From: an uncultured Methanomicrobiales archaeon
GTDB lineage: Archaea; Halobacteriota; Methanomicrobia; Methanomicrobiales; Methanospirillaceae
NCBI GenBank assembly: GCA_903900025.1
Contig: CAIULN010000074.1
Span: forward strand, 1 to 38,085
Direction: 5' to 3'
Length of the DNA stretch: 38,085 nucleotides
In this document: positions 1 to 7,439 of the stretch, piece after piece
How positions within the stretch are numbered: the first letter of the stretch is position 1
How the letters are laid out: every line of letters begins with the position of its first letter
Notes under the pieces: generated by a model
The model's database searches: none
Told to the model about the DNA's origin: nothing
The model's input: the letters and a program-made list of their open reading frames with translations, nothing else
Program-made: the position numbers and the translations under genes

Positions 1-416
1 AGAGGAATCGCGGCAAACGGTTTGAGTTCGTTGATCTTCTGTTCAAGATCTTTTACCGCCGCTTCACATTTTGATTTTTTTGCCTGAATCTGTTCCACTT
101 CACTTACAATCGCAGAAAGTTTTGTATCAATGGTTTTCCTGAGTTGCTGGACCGGTACCCTCTTTTGGGGCTCAACATCCTCCAGTTTTACACCGAAGGT
201 GTTCTCAACAGAACGGATCCTGATCAACTTTGAGGCTGCCTCGCTGGCACCGGGAAGAGGCGTTCCTATCTTGACACCTTCATACCCCTCCATTGTCTGT
301 TCTACGAATTCTTGGATATGGAATACATTCTGGCGGTATAATTCCTGAATCACCGGCTCCATTTGATTTTTGGATCCCGTAATAAACAGGTGGCTCATCT
401 GCCTAGGCTTTAACAT
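1..416 (-). CDS. atpI: A1Ao (V-type) ATP synthase subunit I, N-terminal part
   Basis: Subunit I (family V_ATPase_I, eukaryotic subunit a) is the membrane stator subunit of the archaeal ATP synthase and carries the ion half-channel in its C-terminal membrane domain. Only about the first 138 residues lie in the window and the gene runs off the left edge. They form the cytoplasmic arm: a start reading MLKPRQMSHLFITGSKNQ, typical of the family, then a stretch rich in Glu, Gln and Lys that is probably coiled coil. The ATG at 416 has an AAGGAG ribosome site at 424-429. The start overlaps the end of the subunit H gene by 14 bases, so the two are co-transcribed. The membrane part cannot be seen, so intactness is unknown. 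Confidence 0.9.
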   Translation of the reverse strand, partial: MLKPRQMSHLFITGSKNQMEPVIQELYRQNVFHIQEFVEQTMEGYEGVKIGTPLPGASEAASKLIRIRSVENTFGVKLEDVEPQKRVPVQQLRKTIDTKLSAIVSEVEQIQAKKSKCEAAVKDLEQKINELKPFAAIP

Positions 417-732
417 GCAGCTGCTCCTTAAACCGCGAAAGCAGCAGTTGCACAGCTTTTGAAAGGTGGACAGTCCCCTTTTCCTTCATTGCTGCTGCGC
501 GCTGATTGCCGGCTTTCAGGACATCGGCGTTCTTGAGTTCCGCCTGACGCCGCGCTTCTTCCAGTTTCAGCTTTTTGTATTCTTCCACATTGCCCTGTGC
601 CTTTGTGACAAGATTGTCAGCCTCCAGTTCAGCCTGCGAGCGTTTGAGCTTCCGCTCGTCCTGAGCTGCACTGATCATGGTCTGATACTCTTCTTCAGTC
701 TTTTTGATGTCTCGTAAGACCTCGGTTCTCAT
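403..732 (-). CDS. atpH: A1Ao ATP synthase subunit H (peripheral stalk)
   Basis: This 109-residue protein is rich in Glu, Lys, Ala and Gln and contains no proline, as expected for one long coiled-coil helix. This is the peripheral stalk subunit (AhaH/AtpH) that pairs with subunit E and connects the A1 head to subunit I. It is the first gene of the operon in archaea, which agrees with its place here directly before atpI. It has a strong AAAGGAGG site at 738-745 and a TATA box further upstream. The assignment rests on composition, length and the neighbour, since this family has no catalytic motif. Confidence 0.88.
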   Translation of the reverse strand: MRTEVLRDIKKTEEEYQTMISAAQDERKLKRSQAELEADNLVTKAQGNVEEYKKLKLEEARRQAELKNADVLKAGNQRAAAMKEKGTVHLSKAVQLLLSRFKEQLHVKA

Positions 733-774
733 CCAACCCTCCTTTCACGGCATTATCATAATTGGTAAAAAAAA

Positions 775-784
775 CCATATATGT
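775..784 (-). promoter_or_regulatory. TATA box for the ATP synthase operon
   Basis: On the minus strand the sequence reads ACATATATGG. About 25 bases downstream places transcription start near 752, giving a leader of about 20 bases that holds the AAAGGAGG site. It lies in the only AT-rich gap before atpH. Confidence 0.55.
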
Positions 785-822
785 ATTGTTATTTTACTCC
801 GTTAGAGAGCCCGTTGCCGGGA

Positions 823-842
823 TGAATTTTTTAAAAAATTCA
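823..842. terminator. Perfect AT-rich palindrome, probable terminator of the unknown gene
   Basis: The 20 bases TGAATTTTTTAAAAAATTCA form a perfect palindrome that includes the stop codon of the minus-strand gene ending at 840. Read from the minus strand it is a short A/T stem carrying a U-run, just before the ATP synthase promoter. Archaeal RNA polymerase stops at T-runs, so it probably separates the two minus-strand operons. A DNA-binding site is an alternative. Confidence 0.45.
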
Positions 843-1325
843 GGTTTTATTTTTATAAAATTCATTATTGGTACGGGAACGAAAGTGTATGAGCTCTGTA
901 TCAGGAGGCAGGTTGTCGATCCGGACCCCCTCTTTTACCCCCTGAAGGGTAATGCCCGACAATGCCTCAGATGCACAGATCAGGTGCTGTTCGGGATGGG
1001 TCCCCCGCCGGATGCTGCAGTTTGTGGTAATAACCGGACCGACCGATACGACATACCGGAGCCGCCGGGAACCCGGGTGATTCCCGGGTAACACGATGAG
1101 CGGTGTATGGTAGCGACGCACAAGTTCGATAAGCATCACCCCGGCATCAATGTCCCCGCCTTCCGGGGCTGACACAGCAACGAGGTCAGTGGTTTCTACT
1201 GTCTGGCAATACTCTTCTGATGAGGTTTCGATACAAAGCGGAAAGCATTCTTGTGCTTTTCCGATGATCAAAAAAGAGGGTGGGGTGCGGATGAGCAGGA
1301 ACTCATCCTTCAAGGTGACGATCAT
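840..1325 (-). CDS. Conserved-looking protein of unknown function
   Basis: I do not recognise this 161-residue protein. It has no signal peptide or membrane segment. The middle reads like an alpha/beta domain: acidic EGGDID, then a hydrophobic strand, then LIVLPGNHPGSRRLRYVV at about residues 77-94. The PGNHPGS turn superficially resembles metallophosphoesterase GNH motifs, but the other metal-binding blocks are absent. Its ATG at 1325 overlaps the stop codon of the upstream zinc-ribbon gene in an ATGA, so translation is coupled and the two proteins probably act together. Synonymous-looking codon use like its neighbours and a clean operon structure support a real gene. Confidence 0.7.
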   Translation of the reverse strand: MIVTLKDEFLLIRTPPSFLIIGKAQECFPLCIETSSEEYCQTVETTDLVAVSAPEGGDIDAGVMLIELVRRYHTPLIVLPGNHPGSRRLRYVVSVGPVITTNCSIRRGTHPEQHLICASEALSGITLQGVKEGVRIDNLPPDTELIHFRSRTNNEFYKNKT

Positions 1326-1495
1326 GCCTCAGCAATATTGTCTGACTGGCAACTGGGGCAGATGGGGTTTTTGCCGACACCCCTAAACTTTTCGCCGCAA
1401 TCCTTGCACCGGTAATCCTTTCCCTTCACACGCTCTGGCGGGATCTCGATATCCACGGGTCCACCGACTGTACACACCTTCGAACACCTCACCAC
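1322..1495 (-). CDS. Small zinc-ribbon protein
   Basis: This short gene encodes about 57 residues starting at GTG 1495 (or GTG 1492, one codon later). The protein has CxxC pairs CKDC and CPSC about 17 residues apart, flanked by basic residues, which is a zinc ribbon of the rubredoxin-like knuckle type. One more cysteine pair near the start (CSKVC) is spaced by three residues. Its stop overlaps the ATG of the next gene (ATGA at 1322-1325). A TATA box at 1511-1519 lies only about 20 bases before the start, so the mRNA is probably leaderless. Archaeal zinc ribbons this small often bind RNA or protein partners; the role here is unknown. Confidence 0.75.
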   Translation of the reverse strand: MVRCSKVCTVGGPVDIEIPPERVKGKDYRCKDCGEKFRGVGKNPICPSCQSDNIAEA

Positions 1496-1510
1496 AACAT
1501 CTTCATAAAT

Positions 1511-1519
1511 CTATATAAG
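1511..1519 (-). promoter_or_regulatory. TATA box of the zinc-ribbon operon
   Basis: Minus-strand CTTATATAG is a close match to the archaeal TATA consensus. Its distance from the GTG starts at 1495/1492 leaves almost no leader. Confidence 0.55.
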
Positions 1520-1566
1520 AGTATCTCATCCAAAAAAAGATCTGAATTTTGGGATTTGCGATATGT

Positions 1567-3495
1567 TCAGATGATGAAGTTGAACGTGATGATTGAGATG
1601 AGAAGGAGAACACACGCGTGTTTGACACCCGCACCAAGCGACCCCTCCCCCATCTGCCCGGCAATCAGGCCTGAGAAGATCGCCTGCACAAGACAGGTAT
1701 GGTAGAGCAGGCGCCCAAACGTCTTGATCGGCACCGAACCAATGCCCGAGAGAGGCCCCGCATTCGTCAGCTTTCCGAGTGAGACATTGGCAAGCACCGG
1801 CAGGAACTGGGTCGTAAGCACGGCAACAACAAAAACGAAGACAAAGAACGAGAGATACACGATCGCTGTATAGATGAACATCTCCGTGGAACGCTCCCTT
1901 TTTAACACCTCGGTCATCTTCGCATCGCTCGAAGCAATGGAGAGCACCTCGCCGATCGACCCGCTCATCTCAGACGCCTTGGTGATCAGCGACACCGTTC
2001 GTGCGATGGAGGGGGTTCTGACCCGCTCTTCAAAGCGCATCAGCGCCTCGGTGAAGTTTGCCCCCCAGTCCATGTCGCGCTTGATCCGCCGGATCTCGTA
2101 GCTGAGCAGCCCGAGATTGGTGTTCACCATGATCGCGACTGCCTGTGCAATGGTAAGCCCCACCTGGTTGATTCCCGCCATCCGTTCGAGAAAATCGGGG
2201 ATGAGGGATTCGATGCTTTTTACCTTGCGTGCCCAGATTTCGTAAAAAACGGCAAAGGGGATCAGGATAATCAGGAACGCCATGACGATGTGGTCGTCCA
2301 CCACATCGATGAATATCTCGATATCGGTGTAACGGGGGATGGACAAAAGCATCGCAAGGATGTAGATACCGGCAACCGGTACCGTAATATAGAACGTGTT
2401 GTTGACATGTTTCACAAAGCTCTCGAACGGGTTCCTGATCAGGGAGAATAAGTTGCGGGTCTTGTCGTACCGCTTGAGCTGGGCAAAGAGCGACTCCTCG
2501 CCACCGCGCTTGATGACCCGCACATCGGAATACTCATCCAGCACCTTGACCTTCACGTACCGCTCGGTCTTTTCTGTTTTAACGGAGATGATGTCAAGGA
2601 GCAGGATGAAGATGAGCGAGCCGATGGGGATGAACGCATAGGTGATCATGGATAGCTGGACAACCGCACCGGTTCCGATCATGCCCATAATCACCATGAT
2701 GATGATTAAAAAGAGGGGCCCTGCAACGAAGAGTGTGACGTACGACTCTGCCACGATGGAGAGGAAGTTCAGGAACTGTTTCTGCTCGAACCGCGCCTCG
2801 TCCTGATAGAGCCGCACCCTCATCGATAAAAATTCTGACATGTCCCCGCCACTCTCGATGACCGAAAGAAGGTCTTCGAGAAAATTCTTGAGCTTCTCTG
2901 AAGGAGTGGTCTCTATGAGGTGATGGATGGCGGAGATCATATCGTAGCCAAAGAAATCGGCGTCCCGTACAATCTGCCGGAACTCCAGTGCGACCTCTCC
3001 ATAGATGTCGGAGTGTTCGGAGAGCGAGTGAAATATCGGCATCAGCTGGGCGCCGCCGCGGCGCATTGCATACATATACGCGACCGCGTTATGGAGTGAC
3101 AGGTTGATCCGGATCGACCGGTTCCTTTTCTCGATGCCGGGGAATCGTAATAAGCTTGCATAAGCGACATAGGTGCCGACTGCAAAGCAGACGAGAACAG
3201 ACAGAAACTGAATATAATGCTCGAAGGAGGGGGTGAAGATGATCTCGGGGATCTGGATATTGAAAACATTGTAGATGCCGCTGCGGCTGGTCCCGATTGC
3301 ATAGACGATCATGGTGCCAAAGAGGAACCCGAACAGGGAGAACAGGATCCCAACTAAAAGGGAGATTGTCACCGATCTCCAGACGAACTGTTCCACCGTC
3401 AATCCAAGACGGGAGGAGATCATGTCGGCGTGCAGGCTGTGGTACTTCAGGGGATCTTTGCGAATCCTTTCCCGAAGGTAGCTGCGAATGTTCAT
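1567..3495 (-). CDS. FlaJ/TadC-like membrane platform protein (type II secretion F family)
   Basis: This 642-residue polytopic protein is the membrane platform of an archaeal type IV pilus-like or secretion machine. It has two copies of the T2SSF arrangement: a cytoplasmic helical domain with blocks like MRRGGAQLMPIFHSLSEHS (near residue 144) and MAGINQVGLTIAQAVA (near 438), each followed by hydrophobic segments. I count roughly nine membrane stretches, including a C-terminal one. The duplicated form is typical of archaeal FlaJ homologues. Its ATG overlaps the stop of the ATPase gene (ATGA at 3492-3495), so the two are made together. No prepilin, prepilin peptidase or FlaF/FlaG gene is visible, so the substrate is unknown and calling it an archaellum would not be justified. 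Confidence 0.88.
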   Translation of the reverse strand: MNIRSYLRERIRKDPLKYHSLHADMISSRLGLTVEQFVWRSVTISLLVGILFSLFGFLFGTMIVYAIGTSRSGIYNVFNIQIPEIIFTPSFEHYIQFLSVLVCFAVGTYVAYASLLRFPGIEKRNRSIRINLSLHNAVAYMYAMRRGGAQLMPIFHSLSEHSDIYGEVALEFRQIVRDADFFGYDMISAIHHLIETTPSEKLKNFLEDLLSVIESGGDMSEFLSMRVRLYQDEARFEQKQFLNFLSIVAESYVTLFVAGPLFLIIIMVIMGMIGTGAVVQLSMITYAFIPIGSLIFILLLDIISVKTEKTERYVKVKVLDEYSDVRVIKRGGEESLFAQLKRYDKTRNLFSLIRNPFESFVKHVNNTFYITVPVAGIYILAMLLSIPRYTDIEIFIDVVDDHIVMAFLIILIPFAVFYEIWARKVKSIESLIPDFLERMAGINQVGLTIAQAVAIMVNTNLGLLSYEIRRIKRDMDWGANFTEALMRFEERVRTPSIARTVSLITKASEMSGSIGEVLSIASSDAKMTEVLKRERSTEMFIYTAIVYLSFFVFVFVVAVLTTQFLPVLANVSLGKLTNAGPLSGIGSVPIKTFGRLLYHTCLVQAIFSGLIAGQMGEGSLGAGVKHACVLLLISIITFNFII

Positions 3496-5213
3496 TGGGA
3501 TACCTTGCGGAGGTCAGAAAGGTTGTCCAGCACCTTCTGCCGGTTGATATGGAAAAGATGGAAGAGCGATGCGACGGAGATATAATCGTAGATCCCCTGT
3601 TTCTGCATTGCTTCGAGAACCTGTCTGCGGACCCTGATCTCAGACTCCATCTGGTCCCGGGACCAGCCCCGCCGCTCTCCAATCTCAGCATAAATCTGGG
3701 ATCTGCCCGTGTAGGAGAACAGGTCATGGACCGGATCGTAGACAAAGACGTTGTTCACCCGCAGGTTTCCGGTTGCGGGGTCGAGCCCGGCGATCTCAAC
3801 GATCTCCTGTGCACGGCGCACCCGCTCGGTCCCGCGGTAGATGAGCCCCTGTACGCTGATAATATTAAGTGCCTGCACCATGTTCCGGGGCACGTTCAGC
3901 GGTTCGGACTCGAGCCGGTGGATTGCAGCGTCCACACTCCCCGCATGCATGGTCGAAAACGTCGTATGCCCGGTATTCATCGCCTGGAAGAGTGTCTGTG
4001 CCTCGTGCCCCCTCACTTCACCCACGATGATGTACTCAGGGCGCTGTCGCATTGCCGCCTTCAGCAGGTCGAACATGTCGATCGCCGTTCCCCCTTCGGT
4101 CAGCGCCGGACGGGTGACACTCGCGATCCAGTTCTCGTGATAGAGGGTGATTTCACGTGTATCCTCGATGCTCACCACTTTTGCGACCGGCGGTATGAAC
4201 AGGGATACCGCGTTGAGAGAGGTGGTCTTCCCTGATGCCGTGCCTCCGATGAAGATCAGGCTCTTGTTGTTCTCAATGGAAAGCCAGAAATAGACGAGTG
4301 CATCCACGTTGAACGTCCCGTAGTCCAGGAGCTCAATCGGGGAAAACGGTTCTTCCCTGAACTTGCGGATGGTAAACGATGTCCCCCGTGTTGTGACCTC
4401 GCTGCCAAGCGTCAGGTTGAGCCGCGATCCCTCCGGGAGCGTTGCATCCAGCATTGGTGACCCCGTGGAGATGTGCTTTCCCGATCTCTGGGCAAGAGTG
4501 ATGGCAAGCGAATTGAGCACGTTGGACTCAAAAATGATGTTTGTTTTGATGTTCCGGTACTTGCGGTGATAAAGGAACAGTGGAATGCCATTCCCGTCGC
4601 AGGAGATATCCTCCAGCTGAGGATCTTTCATAAGGGCATCAATCCGCGACCAGCCCAGGAAGTTTCGGATCAGGTAATATTGTAACTTGAAGAGGGATGT
4701 GTGTTCAAGCGTGAGTCCGTAGTCCGCCAACAGGTCATCCATCTTTTCGAGAAGGATTTTCCTGTGATCCTTTGATAATTCGTCTTTGGACAGGATCAGG
4801 ACATCGCGGAGATCCTCATGGATCCGCTCAAGCAGTTCGTATTCAAAATCAGAAAGAGCGGGTTCGAATAGCAGGTACTCCTTCTGGTTGGTCTTCCGGT
4901 TCAGGGTGATAAAAATAAGCGACTTTCCTTTCTCTACCCAGTACTGTTCGAGAAGCTCGTACCACTCCGGAACATGTGCATCGACAAGAGAACCGTACCT
5001 TTCGACATCGTACTCTTCGATTGATTTTTTTTCCTTACGCAAAAAAAGAGGGGCAAGGGCGTCCGGTATTTTTAGTTTTGTTTTCTGGGAAGGGGGTGCC
5101 GGTTTTTCCTCAGTTTTTAATTCGGGGTGAAGGTCAATCTCTGGTAGTTTTAGTTTTTCTGGTTCGGTTTTTTTGGACGGTGCCAGTTTATCAATCAGCT
5201 CCTTCACCTGCAT
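3492..5213 (-). CDS. FlaI/TadA-like secretion ATPase (type II/IV secretion, GspE family)
   Basis: This 573-residue cytoplasmic ATPase powers assembly or retraction of pilus-like filaments. A Pro/Lys/Glu-rich linker fills residues 10-60, then an N-terminal domain, then the RecA-like motor with Walker A GGTASGKTT (about 323-331), an acidic Asp box near SIEDTREI (348-355), Walker B YIIVGEVRG (394-402) and a His box containing STMHAGS (about 420). All catalytic motifs look intact. It precedes and overlaps the FlaJ-like gene. The TATA box at 5273-5280 leaves a leader of about 37 bases. The divergent KaiC-like pair opposite it recalls FlaH next to FlaI and FlaJ in archaella, an analogy rather than proof. 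Confidence 0.9.
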   Translation of the reverse strand: MQVKELIDKLAPSKKTEPEKLKLPEIDLHPELKTEEKPAPPSQKTKLKIPDALAPLFLRKEKKSIEEYDVERYGSLVDAHVPEWYELLEQYWVEKGKSLIFITLNRKTNQKEYLLFEPALSDFEYELLERIHEDLRDVLILSKDELSKDHRKILLEKMDDLLADYGLTLEHTSLFKLQYYLIRNFLGWSRIDALMKDPQLEDISCDGNGIPLFLYHRKYRNIKTNIIFESNVLNSLAITLAQRSGKHISTGSPMLDATLPEGSRLNLTLGSEVTTRGTSFTIRKFREEPFSPIELLDYGTFNVDALVYFWLSIENNKSLIFIGGTASGKTTSLNAVSLFIPPVAKVVSIEDTREITLYHENWIASVTRPALTEGGTAIDMFDLLKAAMRQRPEYIIVGEVRGHEAQTLFQAMNTGHTTFSTMHAGSVDAAIHRLESEPLNVPRNMVQALNIISVQGLIYRGTERVRRAQEIVEIAGLDPATGNLRVNNVFVYDPVHDLFSYTGRSQIYAEIGERRGWSRDQMESEIRVRRQVLEAMQKQGIYDYISVASLFHLFHINRQKVLDNLSDLRKVSQ

Positions 5214-5272
5214 TGTAAGTACCCCTGATGCAACTGATTCGGTTCTATCGAATTATTGTAGGAGAGATGATT

Positions 5273-5280
5273 CTATATAA
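5273..5280 (-). promoter_or_regulatory. TATA box of the FlaI/FlaJ-like operon
   Basis: Minus-strand TTATATAG lies 60 bases upstream of the ATG at 5213. It shares a 210-base divergent intergenic region with the promoter of the KaiC-like pair, whose TATA-like TTTATCATA is at 5364-5372. Confidence 0.55.
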
Positions 5281-5423
5281 CTATGTGGTGATCGGTGACC
5301 AGATTGCAGTCCTGACGGCCATAGTGCAGTGATCCTTTTATTTTCTGCATCCTGACAGATATCTTTATCATAAATCGTCAAGAGAGTCAATTGTCAGAAT
5401 CAACGGGTGCGAAGCGGAGTTTT

Positions 5424-6251
5424 ATGGCACAACAGACGGTACAGAAAATGCCCACCGGCATAGCGTCACTGGATCCGATCCTTGACGGGGGGGTTCCCCC
5501 GGGATCGGTGATCCTCCTCCTCGGAGATATCGGGGGAGGCAACTACGAGTTTGTCTATAGTTCGATCGTCAATACAATTAATGCAGCGCCACCATCACCA
5601 TCTCCTGCCGGGCCGCTCCCACCCCTGTTCAAATACATCACGTTCACCCGCACAATGGAGGATGTGAAGCAGGAGATTGCAAAGTCGTTCCCGATGGAGG
5701 ATGCCGGCAGACTGACGGAGAAGATCCGGTTCGAGGACCTGTCCGAGCTGTATTTTGATAGCAGTGTGGTACCTGATGACTGGTACAGCCACGGGGATAT
5801 CATCACTCGGCTCCAGAAGCGTGCCGACCATGCGGGGATCCTCACCCAGCTTGCCACTGCACTGAATACTGCAGAGCCCAACAGCCGGATCATCATCGAC
5901 TCGATCACCGATATCGCCACGCAGTCCACCACTCCGAATCACTGGCACAGCCTCACTGGGCTCCTGCGGGGATTGCAGCGGATCTCAAAGCAGCGGAACC
6001 TCACGGTGTACCTGCTGCTCACCCGCGGGATCATCAAAGAGGAGGAGGAGCGGGAAATTGCTGATATCGTTGACGCTGTGCTGCTCTTCCGCTGGGAAGA
6101 ATCAAGCGGGGCACGGCGGCAACGCGTGATGTACTTCGAGAAATTCCGTGGTGTCATGCCCCACCTTGAGGAACACGACCTTGTCAAGTTTGCCGTCCGG
6201 ATCTCCACGTCCAGCGGCTTTGAAGTCAGCAACATCCGGGTGGTCATATGA
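5424..6251 (+). CDS. KaiC/RAD55-like ATPase with a degenerate Walker A
   Basis: This 275-residue protein belongs to the RecA-superfamily KaiC/RAD55 group, whose archaeal members include FlaH. The family opening TGIASLDPILDGG is clear at residues 11-23. The P-loop, however, reads GDIGGGNY (34-41): the Walker A lysine and following Thr/Ser are replaced by Asn and Tyr, so ATP binding or hydrolysis is probably lost. A Walker B-like RIIIDS occurs at 155-160. I start it at ATG 5424, which has GGAG six to nine bases upstream; an upstream in-frame TTG at 5391 lies near the expected transcription start. Its stop overlaps the next gene by ATGA, suggesting a paired complex with an active partner. Confidence 0.85.
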   Translation: MAQQTVQKMPTGIASLDPILDGGVPPGSVILLLGDIGGGNYEFVYSSIVNTINAAPPSPSPAGPLPPLFKYITFTRTMEDVKQEIAKSFPMEDAGRLTEKIRFEDLSELYFDSSVVPDDWYSHGDIITRLQKRADHAGILTQLATALNTAEPNSRIIIDSITDIATQSTTPNHWHSLTGLLRGLQRISKQRNLTVYLLLTRGIIKEEEEREIADIVDAVLLFRWEESSGARRQRVMYFEKFRGVMPHLEEHDLVKFAVRISTSSGFEVSNIRVVI

Positions 6252-6946
6252 GTGAAGAGCGGATGAAAGTGGGGATCATCGGTCTGGATGATATGCTCGG
6301 GGGCGGGCTCATCCCGGGGAGTATCTGCGCAATCATCGGGACGTATGGGACCGGCAAGACAACGTTTTCCCTCCAGTTTATCTGGGAGGGATTAAAGAGA
6401 GGCGAACACATTATCTATATCAGTCTCGAAGAGAGAGAAGAACGCATTATCGAGTACATGCAGCAGAAGGGGTGGGACGTTAAACCGTTCATGAACAAAT
6501 CACTTTTTGTGATCAAGCTCGACCCCACCGATTTCAACCTCGCAAATAACCGGATCAAAAATGAACTTCCACGCCTGATCAAACAGGTGAATGCACGTCG
6601 TGTTGTCATTGACCCCATCTCGTTATTTGAGGACCTCTTTGACTCCGACTCCGTCCGCAGGCAGGAGATGTTCCGGTTTGTTGAGGGGATGCGGGATCAG
6701 AAGTGCACGATTATGATGACCTCGGAGACTGATAAGGACAACGCATTTTCGAGTCGCCACGCCCTCATCGAATATCTCGCAGACACCGTGATCCTGCTGC
6801 GGTACGTCCGCCCATCAGATCTCACCGATGTGCACCTCGCCCTCGAAGTCGTCAAGATGCGGATGTCAGCGCACTCCCGCGAGATCAAACCGTACGAGAT
6901 CCAGCAGGACCAGGTTCTTGTGTATTCGGAAGCAAATGTCTTCTGA
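6248..6946 (+). CDS. KaiC/RAD55-like ATPase, catalytic motifs intact
   Basis: This 232-residue single-domain KaiC-like ATPase has family motif GIIGLDDMLGGG (9-20), canonical Walker A GTYGTGKTT (31-39), an acidic ISLEERE block after strand 3 (58-64) that usually holds the catalytic glutamates, and Walker B RRVVIDP (117-123). It starts in the ATGA that ends the preceding degenerate paralogue. In archaella FlaH sits beneath FlaI and FlaJ, so a scaffold or regulatory role for the divergent secretion ATPase is plausible. Such proteins are also annotated as signal-linked HTR-like proteins in related methanogens, so the function is open. Confidence 0.88.
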   Translation: MSEERMKVGIIGLDDMLGGGLIPGSICAIIGTYGTGKTTFSLQFIWEGLKRGEHIIYISLEEREERIIEYMQQKGWDVKPFMNKSLFVIKLDPTDFNLANNRIKNELPRLIKQVNARRVVIDPISLFEDLFDSDSVRRQEMFRFVEGMRDQKCTIMMTSETDKDNAFSSRHALIEYLADTVILLRYVRPSDLTDVHLALEVVKMRMSAHSREIKPYEIQQDQVLVYSEANVF

Positions 6947-6949
6947 ACA

Positions 6950-6965
6950 GCAGAATCGGTTCTGC
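6950..6965 (+). terminator. Hairpin after the KaiC-like pair
   Basis: GCAGAA, loop TCGG, TTCTGC forms a perfect 6-bp stem four bases after the stop codon. A run of eight T follows at 6987-6994 and is the likely termination point. Confidence 0.5.
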
Positions 6966-7173
6966 CGGAAAATAACAGATTAATTCTTTTTTTTAAATTT
7001 CCTCCTTATTACCGAGAGGGATCCCGCATGTTGGGGGGTGATGCGAATTATTATTTTGAGAGCGTTTCTCCTTTCGCCGCTTTCCATTATGACAGCCCCG
7101 CCCCAGCGTTCAAAGGATCAAAAGGAACACGATTTTTAAGCGGAAAAAATGACGGCAGATCTCTATTGAACAA
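6966..7173. other. Intergenic gap between convergent genes, no gene seen
   Basis: After the hairpin and the T-run at 6987-6994 I see no coding signal. A short open frame from 7028 overlaps the 3' end of the BofA-like gene antisense and has no family features. The region separates convergent operons. Confidence 0.5.
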
Positions 7174-7437
7174 TTATATCGTGATACCCAGTATGGATAA
7201 CAGCACAAGGATCCCCACACCGGGAAGCCCGCCAACGGCACAGATCAGGAGTGTGGCGAGGCTGTACCCGAGATCCGGTTTGCCGATCCAGTTCATCATA
7301 TGAAAAAAATTGAGGATAAACAACAATAGCAGACCCAGAATCGCGTTGATGAGAAGAACGGAAAATTTTTTGACCAGATAATACGCGATGGCGACAACCG
7401 CAACGATGATCATGATGGTGATGAGGATTGCGCTCAT
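7174..7437 (-). CDS. BofA-like small membrane protein
   Basis: This 87-residue hydrophobic protein has three membrane segments. The pattern LLINAILGLLLLFILNFF, then a polar loop, then AVGGLPGVGILVLLSILG matches the pro-sigma-K processing inhibitor BofA family. In Bacillus, BofA holds an intramembrane metalloprotease inactive. Archaea have no sigma K, so the archaeal members must do something else, possibly controlling membrane proteolysis. Its ATG at 7437 is two bases past the stop of the PmbA-like gene, making it the last gene of the lon-tldD-pmbA operon. Confidence 0.8.
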   Translation of the reverse strand: MSAILITIMIIVAVVAIAYYLVKKFSVLLINAILGLLLLFILNFFHMMNWIGKPDLGYSLATLLICAVGGLPGVGILVLLSILGITI

Positions 7438-7439
7438 GA

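Noticed and set aside
840-1325. Metallophosphoesterase assignment from the PGNHPGS turn
   Set aside because: Other metal-binding blocks (DxH, GHxH) are missing and the protein is too short.
3297-4235. 312-residue plus-strand open frame
   Set aside because: Antisense to the secretion ATPase and membrane protein genes; Arg/His-rich translation without domains, a shadow of the GC-biased coding strand.
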